Assembly: GCA_902599495.1 (NCBI GenBank)
Contig: CACKFY010000002.1
Span: forward strand, 1-55,759
Length of the DNA stretch: 55,759 nt
Direction: 5' to 3'
DNA from: an uncultured Pelagibacteraceae bacterium
GTDB lineage: Bacteria > Pseudomonadota > Alphaproteobacteria > Pelagibacterales > Pelagibacteraceae
Positions 35,483-43,756 of this stretch are shown piece after piece; the stretch's first letter is position 1; each line of letters starts with the position of its first letter. The translations under genes and the position numbers were made by a program. The notes below the pieces were generated by a model. That model worked only from the letters and a program-made list of their open reading frames with translations, did no database searches and was not told the DNA's origin.

Positions 35483-36447
35483 ATTTTTTTTTCCCATTTA
35501 ATACAACTTTTGACTATTTTGCTTAGAATATTTTTTTTAGGTCTCCACTTTAAAAAACGTTTAATTTTTTTATTATTTGCAATTATTTCTTCCATATCTC
35601 CTTTTCGTCTATCTTTAACTTTAACTTTTATTTTTTTTCCTAATTGTTTTTGAAATTCGTATATTGCATCTAGTACTGATACACCGTTTCCATATCCACA
35701 ATTTAAAATAATATTTTTATTTTCATTGTTAATTTTTTTTAGAACCATTATATGAATTTTCGCTATATCTGACACGTGGATGTAATCTCTAATGCAAGTA
35801 CCATCTTTTGTTTTATAGTCATTACCATAAACATTTATGTTAGGATTCATTTTTTTAGAGCATATAGATAAATTTTTAAATAGTTGATCACCAATAGAAA
35901 TTTGCCCTATATTTCCACTTTCACTAGCTCCTGCAACATTAAAATATCTTAAAATTGCAAAATTAGTTTTATTTTTAATTAAATTTTTTTTAATTATATT
36001 TTCACCTTTTAATTTAGTTTTGCCATAAACACTTTTTGGCTCCAGTTTAGAATTTTCTTTTACAGATTTAATTTTGTCTTTATAAACAGCACAAGTAGAG
36101 GAAAAAATTAAATTTTTAATATCATTTTTTTTGCAGCAATTAATCACATTTCTAGTTCCAATGACATTGTTTGAAAAATATTTTTTTGGTTTTCTTTCAC
36201 TTTCACCAACACTCAAACAGGCAGCTAGATGTATGATAGACTGTATTTTATTTTGCTTAACTATTCTATCCAATCTTTTAAAATTTCTTATATCACACAA
36301 GAAAAAATTTGCTTTTTTATGAAGTAACCTTTTATAACCAGTTGAAAGATTATCAACAACAAAAACTTTTTTTTTTGCTTTTATTAATTGCTCTACAATA
36401 TGACTACCTATATAACCAGCACCACCAGTAATTAAGATATTGTTCAT
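35479..36447 (-). CDS. galE: UDP-glucose 4-epimerase (or related UDP-hexose epimerase)
   Basis: Extended short-chain dehydrogenase interconverting UDP-glucose and UDP-galactose. The 322 residues have the NAD motif TGGAGYIGSH (about 7-16), DNLSTGYKRLL, HLAACLSVGES, Ser/Thr in FSSTCAVY and the catalytic Tyr141-x-x-x-Lys145. RYFNVAGAS and GTCIRDYIHVSD are further family marks. It sits 1 bp after glf, the next enzyme toward UDP-galactofuranose, which supports UDP-Gal as product. UDP-GlcNAc specificity is not excluded. Confidence 0.92.
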   Translation of the reverse strand: MNNILITGGAGYIGSHIVEQLIKAKKKVFVVDNLSTGYKRLLHKKANFFLCDIRNFKRLDRIVKQNKIQSIIHLAACLSVGESERKPKKYFSNNVIGTRNVINCCKKNDIKNLIFSSTCAVYKDKIKSVKENSKLEPKSVYGKTKLKGENIIKKNLIKNKTNFAILRYFNVAGASESGNIGQISIGDQLFKNLSICSKKMNPNINVYGNDYKTKDGTCIRDYIHVSDIAKIHIMVLKKINNENKNIILNCGYGNGVSVLDAIYEFQKQLGKKIKVKVKDRRKGDMEEIIANNKKIKRFLKWRPKKNILSKIVKSCIKWEKKI

Positions 36448-36448
36448 T

Positions 36449-37585
36449 TCATTTATATTTTTTTTTAAGTTTATTAAATAAATTTAAGGCACATTCAATT
36501 ACTTCGTCCATATTTAAATATCTATAACTTGCTAATCTGCCTTCAAAATAAATATTTTTATTTTCCATTTTTTTAATTAATTTTTTATATTTTTTAAAGA
36601 GAATTGAATTTTTTTTGTTACTTATTGGATAATAGGGGTCCCCTTTTGATTTTGGAAATTCATAAGAAATTGTAGAATATTTAGATTTTTGTTTTGTTAC
36701 ATGTTTTATTTCTACCTTTCGCGTAAATTTATTTTCATTTGGAAAATTTATTTGTACACATTCTTGTATTTTATTTTTCTTAAAAGTTTTAAATTTAAAA
36801 TCAAGAGATCTCCAATTCAACTTTCCATACTTGTAATTAAAAAAAACATCAGGTGGACCAGTATAAATTGTTGCTATACTTGGAGAAATATTATTTTTAA
36901 TTTTTTCATATGAAGTATTAAGCAAAACCTTTATTTTTTTATTTTTAATCATATTCGCAAAAAGATGAGTATAGCCTTTTTTTGGCATTACTTTTAATTT
37001 TTGATTAACGTAGTAAGGATCACGATTAAAACGTATTGGCAGTCTACCGACAACACTTTTATTTAGATTTTTTGGATGAATTCCCCATTGCTTAATTGTA
37101 TAATTTTTATAAAAATTTTCATAAATATCTTTTCCTAATTTTGATAAAATAAAGTCTTCACTATTTTTAATTTTTTTTTTTCTAATTTTTAAAGTATTGA
37201 TAAATTTTTTTGCTTCTTTACTACTTTTAAACTTTTTATTGAAAAATTTCTCAATTGTATCAAGATTAATAGGAATGGGATATAGTTCACCTTTGACATT
37301 TGATTTGACAATATAGTTTCCTTTAATCCATTTTGTAAAATTACTTACATAGTCAAAAATTTTTCTTTTTTTAAACCTCATATAGTGCGGCCCATATTTA
37401 TGAATTCTTAATCCTTTTTTATTAATCTCATCATAGCAATTGCCGGCAATATGATTTCTTTTTTCAACAATTAAACATGACCAATTTTTAATTTTAGCCG
37501 CTCTTTCAGCTATCACACATCCCACAGGACCAGCACCTACTATGAGCAGATCAGGTTTTTTATTTTTATTTTTTTTAATATTCAT
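36449..37585 (-). CDS. glf: UDP-galactopyranose mutase
   Basis: Flavoenzyme converting UDP-galactopyranose to UDP-galactofuranose. The 378 residues have the FAD motif LIVGAGPVGCVIAERAA (about 14-30), EKRNHIAGNCYDE, HKYGPH, VVGRLPIRFNRDPYYVN, YTGPPDVFFNYKYGKLNWRS and the C-terminal RLASYRYLNMDEVIECAL, all typical of Glf. The usual GPHIFHT segment reads GPHYMRF, which marks a variant subgroup. It is flanked by galE and by a membrane glycosyltransferase in one operon. Confidence 0.92.
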   Translation of the reverse strand: MNIKKNKNKKPDLLIVGAGPVGCVIAERAAKIKNWSCLIVEKRNHIAGNCYDEINKKGLRIHKYGPHYMRFKKRKIFDYVSNFTKWIKGNYIVKSNVKGELYPIPINLDTIEKFFNKKFKSSKEAKKFINTLKIRKKKIKNSEDFILSKLGKDIYENFYKNYTIKQWGIHPKNLNKSVVGRLPIRFNRDPYYVNQKLKVMPKKGYTHLFANMIKNKKIKVLLNTSYEKIKNNISPSIATIYTGPPDVFFNYKYGKLNWRSLDFKFKTFKKNKIQECVQINFPNENKFTRKVEIKHVTKQKSKYSTISYEFPKSKGDPYYPISNKKNSILFKKYKKLIKKMENKNIYFEGRLASYRYLNMDEVIECALNLFNKLKKKYK

Positions 37586-39141
37586 TATCTTAACTTTTTA
37601 ATTGCTGATAATACCACACCGTTCCTTTTAACCTCTGCTATATTTTCTAAATTGTATTCATCATAACAATTTGAAATACTTTTATTATTTTCAGAAAACA
37701 TTGTTCTATTTGTCATAATAATATATGAGGCTTTTTTTATGTCTGTATATTCAACATTTTTATATTTTTGTTTCATATAATTTTTAACCACTGATGGATT
37801 AATACCACATGAGTAAAAATTAATTTTTTTTCCTTGTAAATTTGAGTTTAGAATTAATTCTTTTAAGCTTACTGACCAATAGTCATTTTCAAATTTTTTA
37901 TATCTTGAATCTTTTTCTCCTGAAAGAAAATTTAAAAATGTATAATGATAAGGTGTTATCTTTATGAAATTAACAAGGTGATAAGATAACAGAAAAAATA
38001 GCGTTAATTTTAAAATATTGAAGATTAAACTTTTGTTGTTAAAAATTACTACAAAAGTTATAGCCGGAATAATTACTAAATAGGGAGTAACCCATAAAAA
38101 CAATCTAAGACCGTCGTAGATAGGATATGAAATAAAAAATAAAATTAAGTTTGGGAAAATTAATAAAGTAATTATTAAAAGTATTTTAACTTTAAAATTA
38201 CTAAATTTCTCTTTTAAATAACTAAATTTAAAGATCATTATAGGAATTGAAATAATATATAAAAAAATTAAAAATTCCGGTAATTTGTACAAATAGTTAG
38301 TAAGTAAATAATTTTTTGGTATCTCATTTGAAAAAATATATGAGCCATTTATTAAATTAAAAGGCCACCCTACATTTAAAGATAAAGTCTTTAAAAAAAA
38401 TTTAAAAGGGTATGTGAAGATATTACCATGTGTGTCGACCCAAAATAATATTAAAATTAAGTAGAAAAAAATTAAATAAATCAAGATGTCTATTAAAGCA
38501 TCTTTTAATTTTTTTCTTGAAAAAAAAAATAAATTAATAAAAAAAATCATTATTATTGGAATTAAGGAGCCCATGAATAATAACTGAATACCTGTTCCTA
38601 AAGCAGATAAAGTTGAAATTTTAAAGACAATCAAAAATCTTTTTTTAAAATTAAAATTTTTAACAGTATATTTTATTAAGTAATACACTATCCAAACATG
38701 TGCAAATGTAATTATGGTGTCTTTGTTGTTGATGGCAAAGTGACCAAAAAAAAATGGAATAAAAAAAAGAAAAACGCTGATTGTTTTAGCGACGTTTGTA
38801 CTAAAAAGTTTTTTTGTAATTTTATAAACTCCAATGATAGTTAAAAAACCAAATAAGGTGTTTATTAAATGATGAATTTCTATGCTATATTTATTTGGAA
38901 CTACTTGGCTCAATAAACTCGATAGCGACCAATAAAGAGTTGAATATCTATATTTTTGATCAAAATTTTCATCTAATAATCCAAATGACAACAAATAATC
39001 AAGGTTAATTTTTCCAATAATTTGATAATATTTTTCATCCCAAGATGTGCCTAAAGATATTGCACAATAAATTCCATAAAATACTAGTAAATATTTCAAT
39101 TTGACCTGATGTTTTAATAAAAGATTTGAAAATTTATTCAA
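37585..39141 (-). CDS. Multi-spanning membrane protein, probable GT-C type glycosyltransferase
   Basis: The 518 residues have about ten hydrophobic helices. The first extracytoplasmic loop carries an acidic pair (GTSWDEKYYQ, about residues 31-40), followed by HHLINTLFGF and GHFAINNKDTIITFAHVW. This layout matches lipid-linked sugar transferases of the PMT/ArnT (GT39/GT83) type, where a loop-1 Asp is catalytic. The C-terminal about 100 residues form a soluble domain with YSCGINPSVVKNYMKQKYK. It overlaps glf by one base. Donor and acceptor are unknown; transfer of a sugar from a polyprenyl carrier is inferred. Confidence 0.68.
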   Translation of the reverse strand: MNKFSNLLLKHQVKLKYLLVFYGIYCAISLGTSWDEKYYQIIGKINLDYLLSFGLLDENFDQKYRYSTLYWSLSSLLSQVVPNKYSIEIHHLINTLFGFLTIIGVYKITKKLFSTNVAKTISVFLFFIPFFFGHFAINNKDTIITFAHVWIVYYLIKYTVKNFNFKKRFLIVFKISTLSALGTGIQLLFMGSLIPIIMIFFINLFFFSRKKLKDALIDILIYLIFFYLILILFWVDTHGNIFTYPFKFFLKTLSLNVGWPFNLINGSYIFSNEIPKNYLLTNYLYKLPEFLIFLYIISIPIMIFKFSYLKEKFSNFKVKILLIITLLIFPNLILFFISYPIYDGLRLFLWVTPYLVIIPAITFVVIFNNKSLIFNILKLTLFFLLSYHLVNFIKITPYHYTFLNFLSGEKDSRYKKFENDYWSVSLKELILNSNLQGKKINFYSCGINPSVVKNYMKQKYKNVEYTDIKKASYIIMTNRTMFSENNKSISNCYDEYNLENIAEVKRNGVVLSAIKKLR

Positions 39142-39150
39142 TGTACAATT

Positions 39151-39429
39151 TTATTTTAATTCAGAAGAAATTTTGCTAATAAACTTTTTAATTAATATCG
39201 CATCCTCATCAGATAATATTTTATCTTTTTCTAAACCACTTCTTATTTCAGACCTAATCTTGTCCTTTATCATATCAGCTGACTCTTTATCTAGACTTGA
39301 AAGTTTAGCTAAAACCTCTAATTTATCGGATAAAAATGTATTATAAAAAACATTTATAATTATTATGATTGAAAAAGTAATAGCTATTAATTTAATAAAA
39401 AAAACTTTTAAATTGCTTTCAGGTTTCAT
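39151..39429 (-). CDS. Uncharacterised small membrane-anchored protein
   Basis: Not recognised. The 92 residues have one N-terminal membrane helix (about 9-30, FFIKLIAITFSIIIIINVFY) and a charged helical remainder with regularly spaced Leu/Ile (KLEVLAKLSSLDKESADMI, ILSDEDAILIKKFISKI), likely a periplasmic helical bundle or coiled coil. It is the first gene of the - strand glycan operon, 9 bp before the GT-C gene. A chain-length or scaffold role is possible but only inferred from position. Confidence 0.65.
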   Translation of the reverse strand: MKPESNLKVFFIKLIAITFSIIIIINVFYNTFLSDKLEVLAKLSSLDKESADMIKDKIRSEIRSGLEKDKILSDEDAILIKKFISKISSELK

Positions 39430-39463
39430 GTTCTTATAATTATACTGATAGTATTAAAATTCA

Positions 39464-40219
39464 ATGATAAACTTGCCTCAAATAGATATAATTATACCTA
39501 ATTTTAATAAGGGTAAATATTTAAGAGAGTGCTTACAATCCGTAATAAATCAAACATATAAAAAATGGAAAATATATATTGTAGACGACTGTTCTACGGA
39601 TAATTCAAGAGAAATTCTTATAGATTTTAAAAAGGAAGATAGATTTAATATTACTCTTTTGGACAAAAACTTTGGTCCATCACACTGCCGCAATATAGGA
39701 ATTAAAAATTCAACATCAAATTTTATTGCATTTTTGGACTCAGATGATTTTTGGCCTGATAATAAATTAGAAATACAGATTAAAGAAATGCTAAATAATA
39801 ATTATGATTTTTCTTACACTGATATTAAATTTTTTTTTAATGATAATAAAACAAATATTGATAAAACTAATTTACCAAAAATTTATGATTTAAAAAAATT
39901 TATAACCAGGTCTACAATGAGCACTTCTTCAATTGTTGTTAAAAGAACTTTAATTGAAAAAATAAATTTTTCAAATGTTCAACATGAAGATTTTTTATTT
40001 AAGTGCCAGATACTTAAGAAGGGAAATTTAGCTTTTAAAATTTTTGATACTTTCGTATTTTATAGAATTAATAAAAATAATAGATCGTCTAATAAAATAA
40101 TTAACATAATAAATCTTTGGAAAATTAATAGATTATTTAATAATTTAGGATTTTTCGATAATCTAAAGTCTATAATCTCTATCAGTTACAACTCTTTTAA
40201 AACTTATGGTTGGAAATAA
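39464..40219 (+). CDS. Family 2 glycosyltransferase
   Basis: GT-A fold sugar transferase, cytoplasmic or membrane-associated. The 251 residues show the GT2 N terminus (IDIIIPNFNKGKYLRECLQS), VDDCSTDNSREIL, NFGPSHCRNIGIKNST and the metal-binding DXD motif as LDSDDFW, with HEDFLFKCQ as the acceptor-side acidic motif. At 251 residues it has only the catalytic domain. It is divergent from the small membrane gene; TATAAT at 39435-39440 is a candidate -10. The next glycosyltransferase gene follows within 10 bp. The sugar is not predictable. Confidence 0.9.
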   Translation: MINLPQIDIIIPNFNKGKYLRECLQSVINQTYKKWKIYIVDDCSTDNSREILIDFKKEDRFNITLLDKNFGPSHCRNIGIKNSTSNFIAFLDSDDFWPDNKLEIQIKEMLNNNYDFSYTDIKFFFNDNKTNIDKTNLPKIYDLKKFITRSTMSTSSIVVKRTLIEKINFSNVQHEDFLFKCQILKKGNLAFKIFDTFVFYRINKNNRSSNKIINIINLWKINRLFNNLGFFDNLKSIISISYNSFKTYGWK

Positions 40220-40227
40220 ATATTCTT

Positions 40228-41310
40228 ATGGAAAAAGAAAATAATAAGATTATTTTACAAAAAAATACAAAAATATACATTTTTGCACCTGCAAATACAT
40301 ATACCGGGGGTCCTGAGTGTTTGCATCAATTAGCTTATCACTTAAAGCAGATATTTAGAGTTAAAACTTTAATGTTTTATTTACCAAATGAAGTGAAAAA
40401 ACCCACTCACGAGTATTTTAAACATTATAAAGTAAAATTTACTAAAATAATTCAAGATAAAAAAGAAAATATCTTAATCATGCCTGAACACTATCTTTAT
40501 CTTAAAGAAGGTTTGAAATATTCCAAAATAAGAAAGATTATTTGGTGGTTAAGTTTAGATAATTATTTCGGTTTTAAATTTAGATATCAAAACACAAAAC
40601 TATTACGCTCGATCATAAAAATACCGTTTAACCTAATCTCAATTTTTAACAAATTAACTAGTTTCTATTTTGGAATATTAAATTATCATGATTATTTAAA
40701 ATTTATCTATAAATTTAAAGATTTAAAAAAACAATCTGAAATTTCACAAGCTGATAAACACTTGATGCAATCTTACTATTCCTATGATTATTTAAAAAAA
40801 GATTTAAATAATTTGGAATTTTTATTTGATTTTCAAAATAAAAAAATTATTCAAAATAGCAAGTATAAATCCAAGAAAGAAAACATAATATGTTATTCTC
40901 ATAAAAGTGGAGAATTTTTAAAATTTTTTATACAATCAAATGATAAAAAATTTATAGAATTAAAAAATTTTAGCGCAAAACAGATAATTGAAATTTTTAG
41001 AAAATCTAAAATTTATATTGATTTTGGATATCATCCTGGAAAAGATAAAATGCCAAGAGAGGCAGCATTATTTAATAACTGTATAATTACAAATACTAAA
41101 GGCAGCGCATACAATTCTTATGATATTCCAATAAATAAGAAATTTAAATTTAAACAAAGAAATAGTGAAATAAAGAAATTAGATGTTTTAATAGAGAAAA
41201 TATTTAAAAATTATAAAGAAGAAATAAAATTATATGGAAGATATAAAAAACAAATTTTAAATGAAGAAAAGAACTTTAAAAAACAATTATTAAAAATTTT
41301 TAAAAAATAA
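40228..41310 (+). CDS. Probable GT-B type glycosyltransferase (surface glycan)
   Basis: Confidently coding, function inferred. The product of about 360 residues opens, after a short leader, with YIFAPANTYTGGPECLHQLA, a glycine-rich start like that of some GT-B transferases. The C-terminal half has DFGYHPGKDKMPREAALFNN, similar to the conserved Glu-containing donor-binding segment (PREA). The middle is Lys/Asn-rich and poorly conserved. ATG 40228 was chosen; an in-frame TTG at 40210 would overlap the GT2 stop and add six residues. The gene ends 9 bp before the encoded CCA of tRNA-Thr on the other strand. Confidence 0.72.
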   Translation: MEKENNKIILQKNTKIYIFAPANTYTGGPECLHQLAYHLKQIFRVKTLMFYLPNEVKKPTHEYFKHYKVKFTKIIQDKKENILIMPEHYLYLKEGLKYSKIRKIIWWLSLDNYFGFKFRYQNTKLLRSIIKIPFNLISIFNKLTSFYFGILNYHDYLKFIYKFKDLKKQSEISQADKHLMQSYYSYDYLKKDLNNLEFLFDFQNKKIIQNSKYKSKKENIICYSHKSGEFLKFFIQSNDKKFIELKNFSAKQIIEIFRKSKIYIDFGYHPGKDKMPREAALFNNCIITNTKGSAYNSYDIPINKKFKFKQRNSEIKKLDVLIEKIFKNYKEEIKLYGRYKKQILNEEKNFKKQLLKIFKK

Positions 41311-41319
41311 ATTTTAACA

Positions 41320-41395
41320 TGGTGCCCTCACACGGACTCGAACCGCGAACCTATTGATTACAAATCAATTGCTCTACCAATTGAGCTATGAGGGC
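41320..41395 (-). tRNA. tRNA-Thr (anticodon TGT)
   Basis: Full cloverleaf on the - strand: acceptor GCCCTCA/TGAGGGC (41395-41389 with 41330-41324), D arm AGCTCAATTGGTAGAGC, anticodon stem ATTGA/TCAAT around loop TTTGTAA with TGT, T arm with GGTTCGAGTCC, discriminator A and encoded CCA (41322-41320). It has its own candidate promoter upstream. Confidence 0.97.
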
Positions 41396-41410
41396 CTACA
41401 AAATACATTA

Positions 41411-41437
41411 ATTATACTAAAAGACTAATACAATCAA
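41411..41437 (-). promoter_or_regulatory. Candidate promoter for tRNA-Thr
   Basis: On the - strand a perfect TATAAT (41416-41411) lies 16 bp before the tRNA 5' end, and TTGATT (41437-41432) lies 15 bp further up, overlapping the last codons of rlmB. The perfect -10 and its distance to the tRNA are the main support; the short spacer is a weakness. Confidence 0.5.
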
Positions 41438-42189
41438 TTTTTTTTATTACCAACAGTTTTATTAATATGATGACAAACTATTGAAACCGAGTTAGCTATA
41501 TTTAAACTTTCCATTTTATTACTAATGTATATTTTGTAAATAAAATCTGAATTGGCTTTAGTATTTTTATTTAGGCCAGATCCCTCTGATCCAAATAGAA
41601 GCACATTTTTACCCTCCCATTTTGCGTCAGTAAAATCTTTGCTTGCCAAAGAGTCAAACGCACTTATCCAAAAATCTTTAGACTTTAAAAATCGTAGTGT
41701 AGTATTTATGTTGGACACTCTAAAAATATTTATATGTTCCATACCACCACTTGCTGATTTAAACAGAAGTTTACTTTTAAATGGAAAAGAGCGATCTTTA
41801 ACTATCAGACCATTTATTCCAAAACTGACTGCGCTCCTTATGATCGAGCCAATATTTCTTGGATCAGACACATCCTCTAAAGCTAAAAAATTCATATTTT
41901 TTTTAACATTCAGTTCTAAATATTCTTTGATTTTTATTTCGTCAAAATCTTCTATTTCAGCAACGATATTTTGATGAGAAATGTCCTCTTTTCCACAAAG
42001 ATTATCTATCTCTTTCTTTGATTTATAAAAAACGTGAACCTTTTTTAGTAAGTTTTTATTTTGATTATCTCTATTAATTTTTTTTAAAGCATCCTCAGTA
42101 ATAAATAGACGATGTACCTTTCTTCTTGGATTTTTAAGAGCCTCGGTGACCGCATGCCTTCCAATTATTAAAAAAGTAGTTTTTTTCAT
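41434..42189 (-). CDS. rlmB: SpoU/TrmH-family RNA 2'-O-methyltransferase (RlmB-like)
   Basis: SPOUT-fold methyltransferase; RlmB methylates Gm2251 of 23S rRNA. The 251 residues have an N-terminal substrate-binding domain (IGRHAVTEALKNPRRKVHRL), and the catalytic domain with motif 1 ALEDVSDPRNIGSIIRSAVS, motif 2 LLFGSEGSGLN and motif 3 ISNKMESLNIANSVSIVCH. tRNA methyltransferases share these motifs, so rRNA specificity is inferred from the RlmB-type N terminus. It lies near a tRNA cluster and tuf, a common location in alphaproteobacteria. Confidence 0.9.
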   Translation of the reverse strand: MKKTTFLIIGRHAVTEALKNPRRKVHRLFITEDALKKINRDNQNKNLLKKVHVFYKSKKEIDNLCGKEDISHQNIVAEIEDFDEIKIKEYLELNVKKNMNFLALEDVSDPRNIGSIIRSAVSFGINGLIVKDRSFPFKSKLLFKSASGGMEHINIFRVSNINTTLRFLKSKDFWISAFDSLASKDFTDAKWEGKNVLLFGSEGSGLNKNTKANSDFIYKIYISNKMESLNIANSVSIVCHHINKTVGNKKN

Positions 42190-42243
42190 AAAAATCTTGG
42201 TTTTTTTTCAAATAATTAGCATATTTTAATGCAAAATGATTTA

Positions 42244-42271
42244 TTGCATTTATTGTACAAAAGCTTATAAA
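42244..42271 (+). promoter_or_regulatory. Candidate promoter for tRNA-Tyr / tRNA-Gly / tuf
   Basis: TATAAA (42266-42271) is preceded by TTGCAT (42244-42249) with a 16-bp spacer, giving a start about 45 bp before tRNA-Tyr in the 134-bp gap between rlmB and the tRNA. There is no terminator-like hairpin from tRNA-Tyr through tuf, so the tRNAs and tuf probably share this transcript. The match is moderate. Confidence 0.4.
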
Positions 42272-42323
42272 ACCCTTGTTGTTGAATGCTTTTTAAGTTA
42301 GTGGGTATCCCTAAAGAAAATAT

Positions 42324-42409
42324 GGAGGGGTACCAAAGCGGTCAAATGGGGCGGGCTGTAAACCCGTTGACTTCGGTCTTCGAAAGTTCGAATCTTTCCC
42401 CCTCCACCA
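42324..42409 (+). tRNA. tRNA-Tyr (anticodon GTA)
   Basis: 86-nt class II tRNA: acceptor GGAGGGG (42324-42330) pairs with CCCCTCC (42399-42405), anticodon stem GCGGG/CCCGT-type around loop CTGTAAA with GTA (42358-42360), a long variable arm (TTGACTTCGGTCTTCGAA), T arm with GTTCGAATC, discriminator A and encoded CCA. First gene of a tRNA-tuf transcript. Confidence 0.97.
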
Positions 42410-42455
42410 TACTTAAAAACGTTTAATAATGAAGAGCGTGTTAAGTTTGGATTTT

Positions 42456-42529
42456 GCGGGTGTAGTTCAATGGTAGAACGCTAGCCTTCCAAGCTGGATG
42501 TAAGGGTTCGATTCCCTTTACCCGCTCCA
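42456..42529 (+). tRNA. tRNA-Gly (anticodon TCC)
   Basis: 74-nt tRNA: acceptor GCGGGTG (42456-42462) pairs with TACCCGC (42519-42525), D arm TAGTTCAATGGTAGAA, anticodon loop CTTCCAA (TCC), T arm GGGTTCGATTCCC, discriminator T and encoded CCA. It lies 46 bp after tRNA-Tyr and 36 bp before tuf. The Tyr-Gly-tuf order is the same as tyrU-glyT upstream of tufB in E. coli, there with thrT between glyT and tufB. Confidence 0.97.
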
Positions 42530-42565
42530 AAAACAAAATTAAAAAGAAAAAAAAAGGAAAAAAAA

Positions 42566-43756
42566 ATGTCGAAGGAAAAGTTTAATAGAAATAAACCGCA
42601 TTGTAACATTGGTACAATCGGACACGTAGACCACGGTAAGACTACTTTAACTGCAGCAATTACTAAAGTTCTTGCAGAAGCAGGCGGAGCAAAGTTTGTT
42701 GCTTATGATCAAATTGATAAAGCTCCAGAAGAAAAAGAAAGAGGAATAACTATATCAACTGCCCACGTAGAGTATGAAACAGCTAAAAGGCATTATGCTC
42801 ATGTTGATTGTCCTGGTCACGCCGATTATGTGAAAAATATGATTACAGGAGCAGCTCAAATGGATGGAGCAATTTTAGTTGTTAACGCTGCTGATGGTCC
42901 AATGCCACAAACTAGAGAGCACATTCTATTAGCTCGTCAAGTAGGAGTTCCTGCGATAGTAGTTTTTCTAAATAAAATAGATACTGTCAAAGATAAAGAG
43001 TTAGTTGATCTTGTTGAAGAAGAAATCAGGGAATTGTTAACTTCATATAAATTTCCTGGAGATAAAATTCCAATTATAAAAGGATCAGCACTTAATGCAG
43101 TTGAAGGCAAAGACGAAGCAACTGGAAAGAATGCTATTATGGAATTAATGAAAGCAGTTGATGAAACAATTCCTCAACCAGATAGACCTAAAGATAAACC
43201 TTTCTTGATGCCAGTTGAAGATGTTTTCTCAATTTCTGGAAGAGGAACAGTAGTAACTGGAAGAGTTGAGCAAGGTGTTATTAAAGTTGGAGAAGAAATT
43301 GAAATAATCGGTATTACAGATACAAAAAAATCTGTGTGTACTGGTGTAGAAATGTTTAGAAAACTTTTAGACAGCGGTGAAGCAGGTGACAATATTGGTG
43401 CATTGTTAAGAGGTGTTGAAAGAGATGATGTTCAGAGAGGACAAGTTTTAGCTAAACCTGGTTCAGTAACACCTCATACAGAGTTTGAATGCCAAGCATA
43501 CATTCTTAAAAAAGAAGAGGGTGGAAGGCATACTCCATTTTTCACGAAATACAGGCCTCAATTTTATTTCAGAACTACTGACGTTACTGGTGAAGTAACT
43601 CTTCCTTCGGGAACGGAAATGGTAATGCCTGGAGATGACGGTAAGTTTAGCGTGAAATTAATTACTCCGATTGCTATGAGCCAAAACTTAAATTTTGCCA
43701 TACGTGAAGGCGGTAAAACTGTTGGAGCTGGCGTAGTAACGAAGATAATTAAATAG
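42566..43756 (+). CDS. tuf: Elongation factor Tu
   Basis: GTPase that delivers aminoacyl-tRNA to the ribosome. The 396 residues have G1 GHVDHGKT (19-26), the switch I RGITIST region, DCPGH (about 81-85), NKID (about 136-139) and the later beta-barrel domains with [13 protein letters not shown] and [25 protein letters not shown] lies ahead of ATG 42566. Codon choice is richer in G and C than in its neighbours, as expected for a very highly expressed gene. The TAG stop (43754-43756) shares two bases with the mature 5' end of tRNA-Trp. Confidence 0.98.
   Translation: MSKEKFNRNKPHCNIGTIGHVDHGKTTLTAAITKVLAEAGGAKFVAYDQIDKAPEEKERGITISTAHVEYETAKRHYAHVDCPGHADYVKNMITGAAQMDGAILVVNAADGPMPQTREHILLARQVGVPAIVVFLNKIDTVKDKELVDLVEEEIRELLTSYKFPGDKIPIIKGSALNAVEGKDEATGKNAIMELMKAVDETIPQPDRPKDKPFLMPVEDVFSISGRGTVVTGRVEQGVIKVGEEIEIIGITDTKKSVCTGVEMFRKLLDSGEAGDNIGALLRGVERDDVQRGQVLAKPGSVTPHTEFECQAYILKKEEGGRHTPFFTKYRPQFYFRTTDVTGEVTLPSGTEMVMPGDDGKFSVKLITPIAMSQNLNFAIREGGKTVGAGVVTKIIK

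Noticed and set aside
40210-40227. TTG start for the second glycosyltransferase
   Set aside because: It would only add six residues overlapping the previous stop; ATG 40228 is simpler, though the TTG cannot be fully excluded.
41311-41400. tRNA-Thr 3' end beside the glycan genes as an integration site
   Set aside because: No integrase and no repeated copy of the tRNA 3' end was seen on the far side of the island, so an attachment site is not supported.
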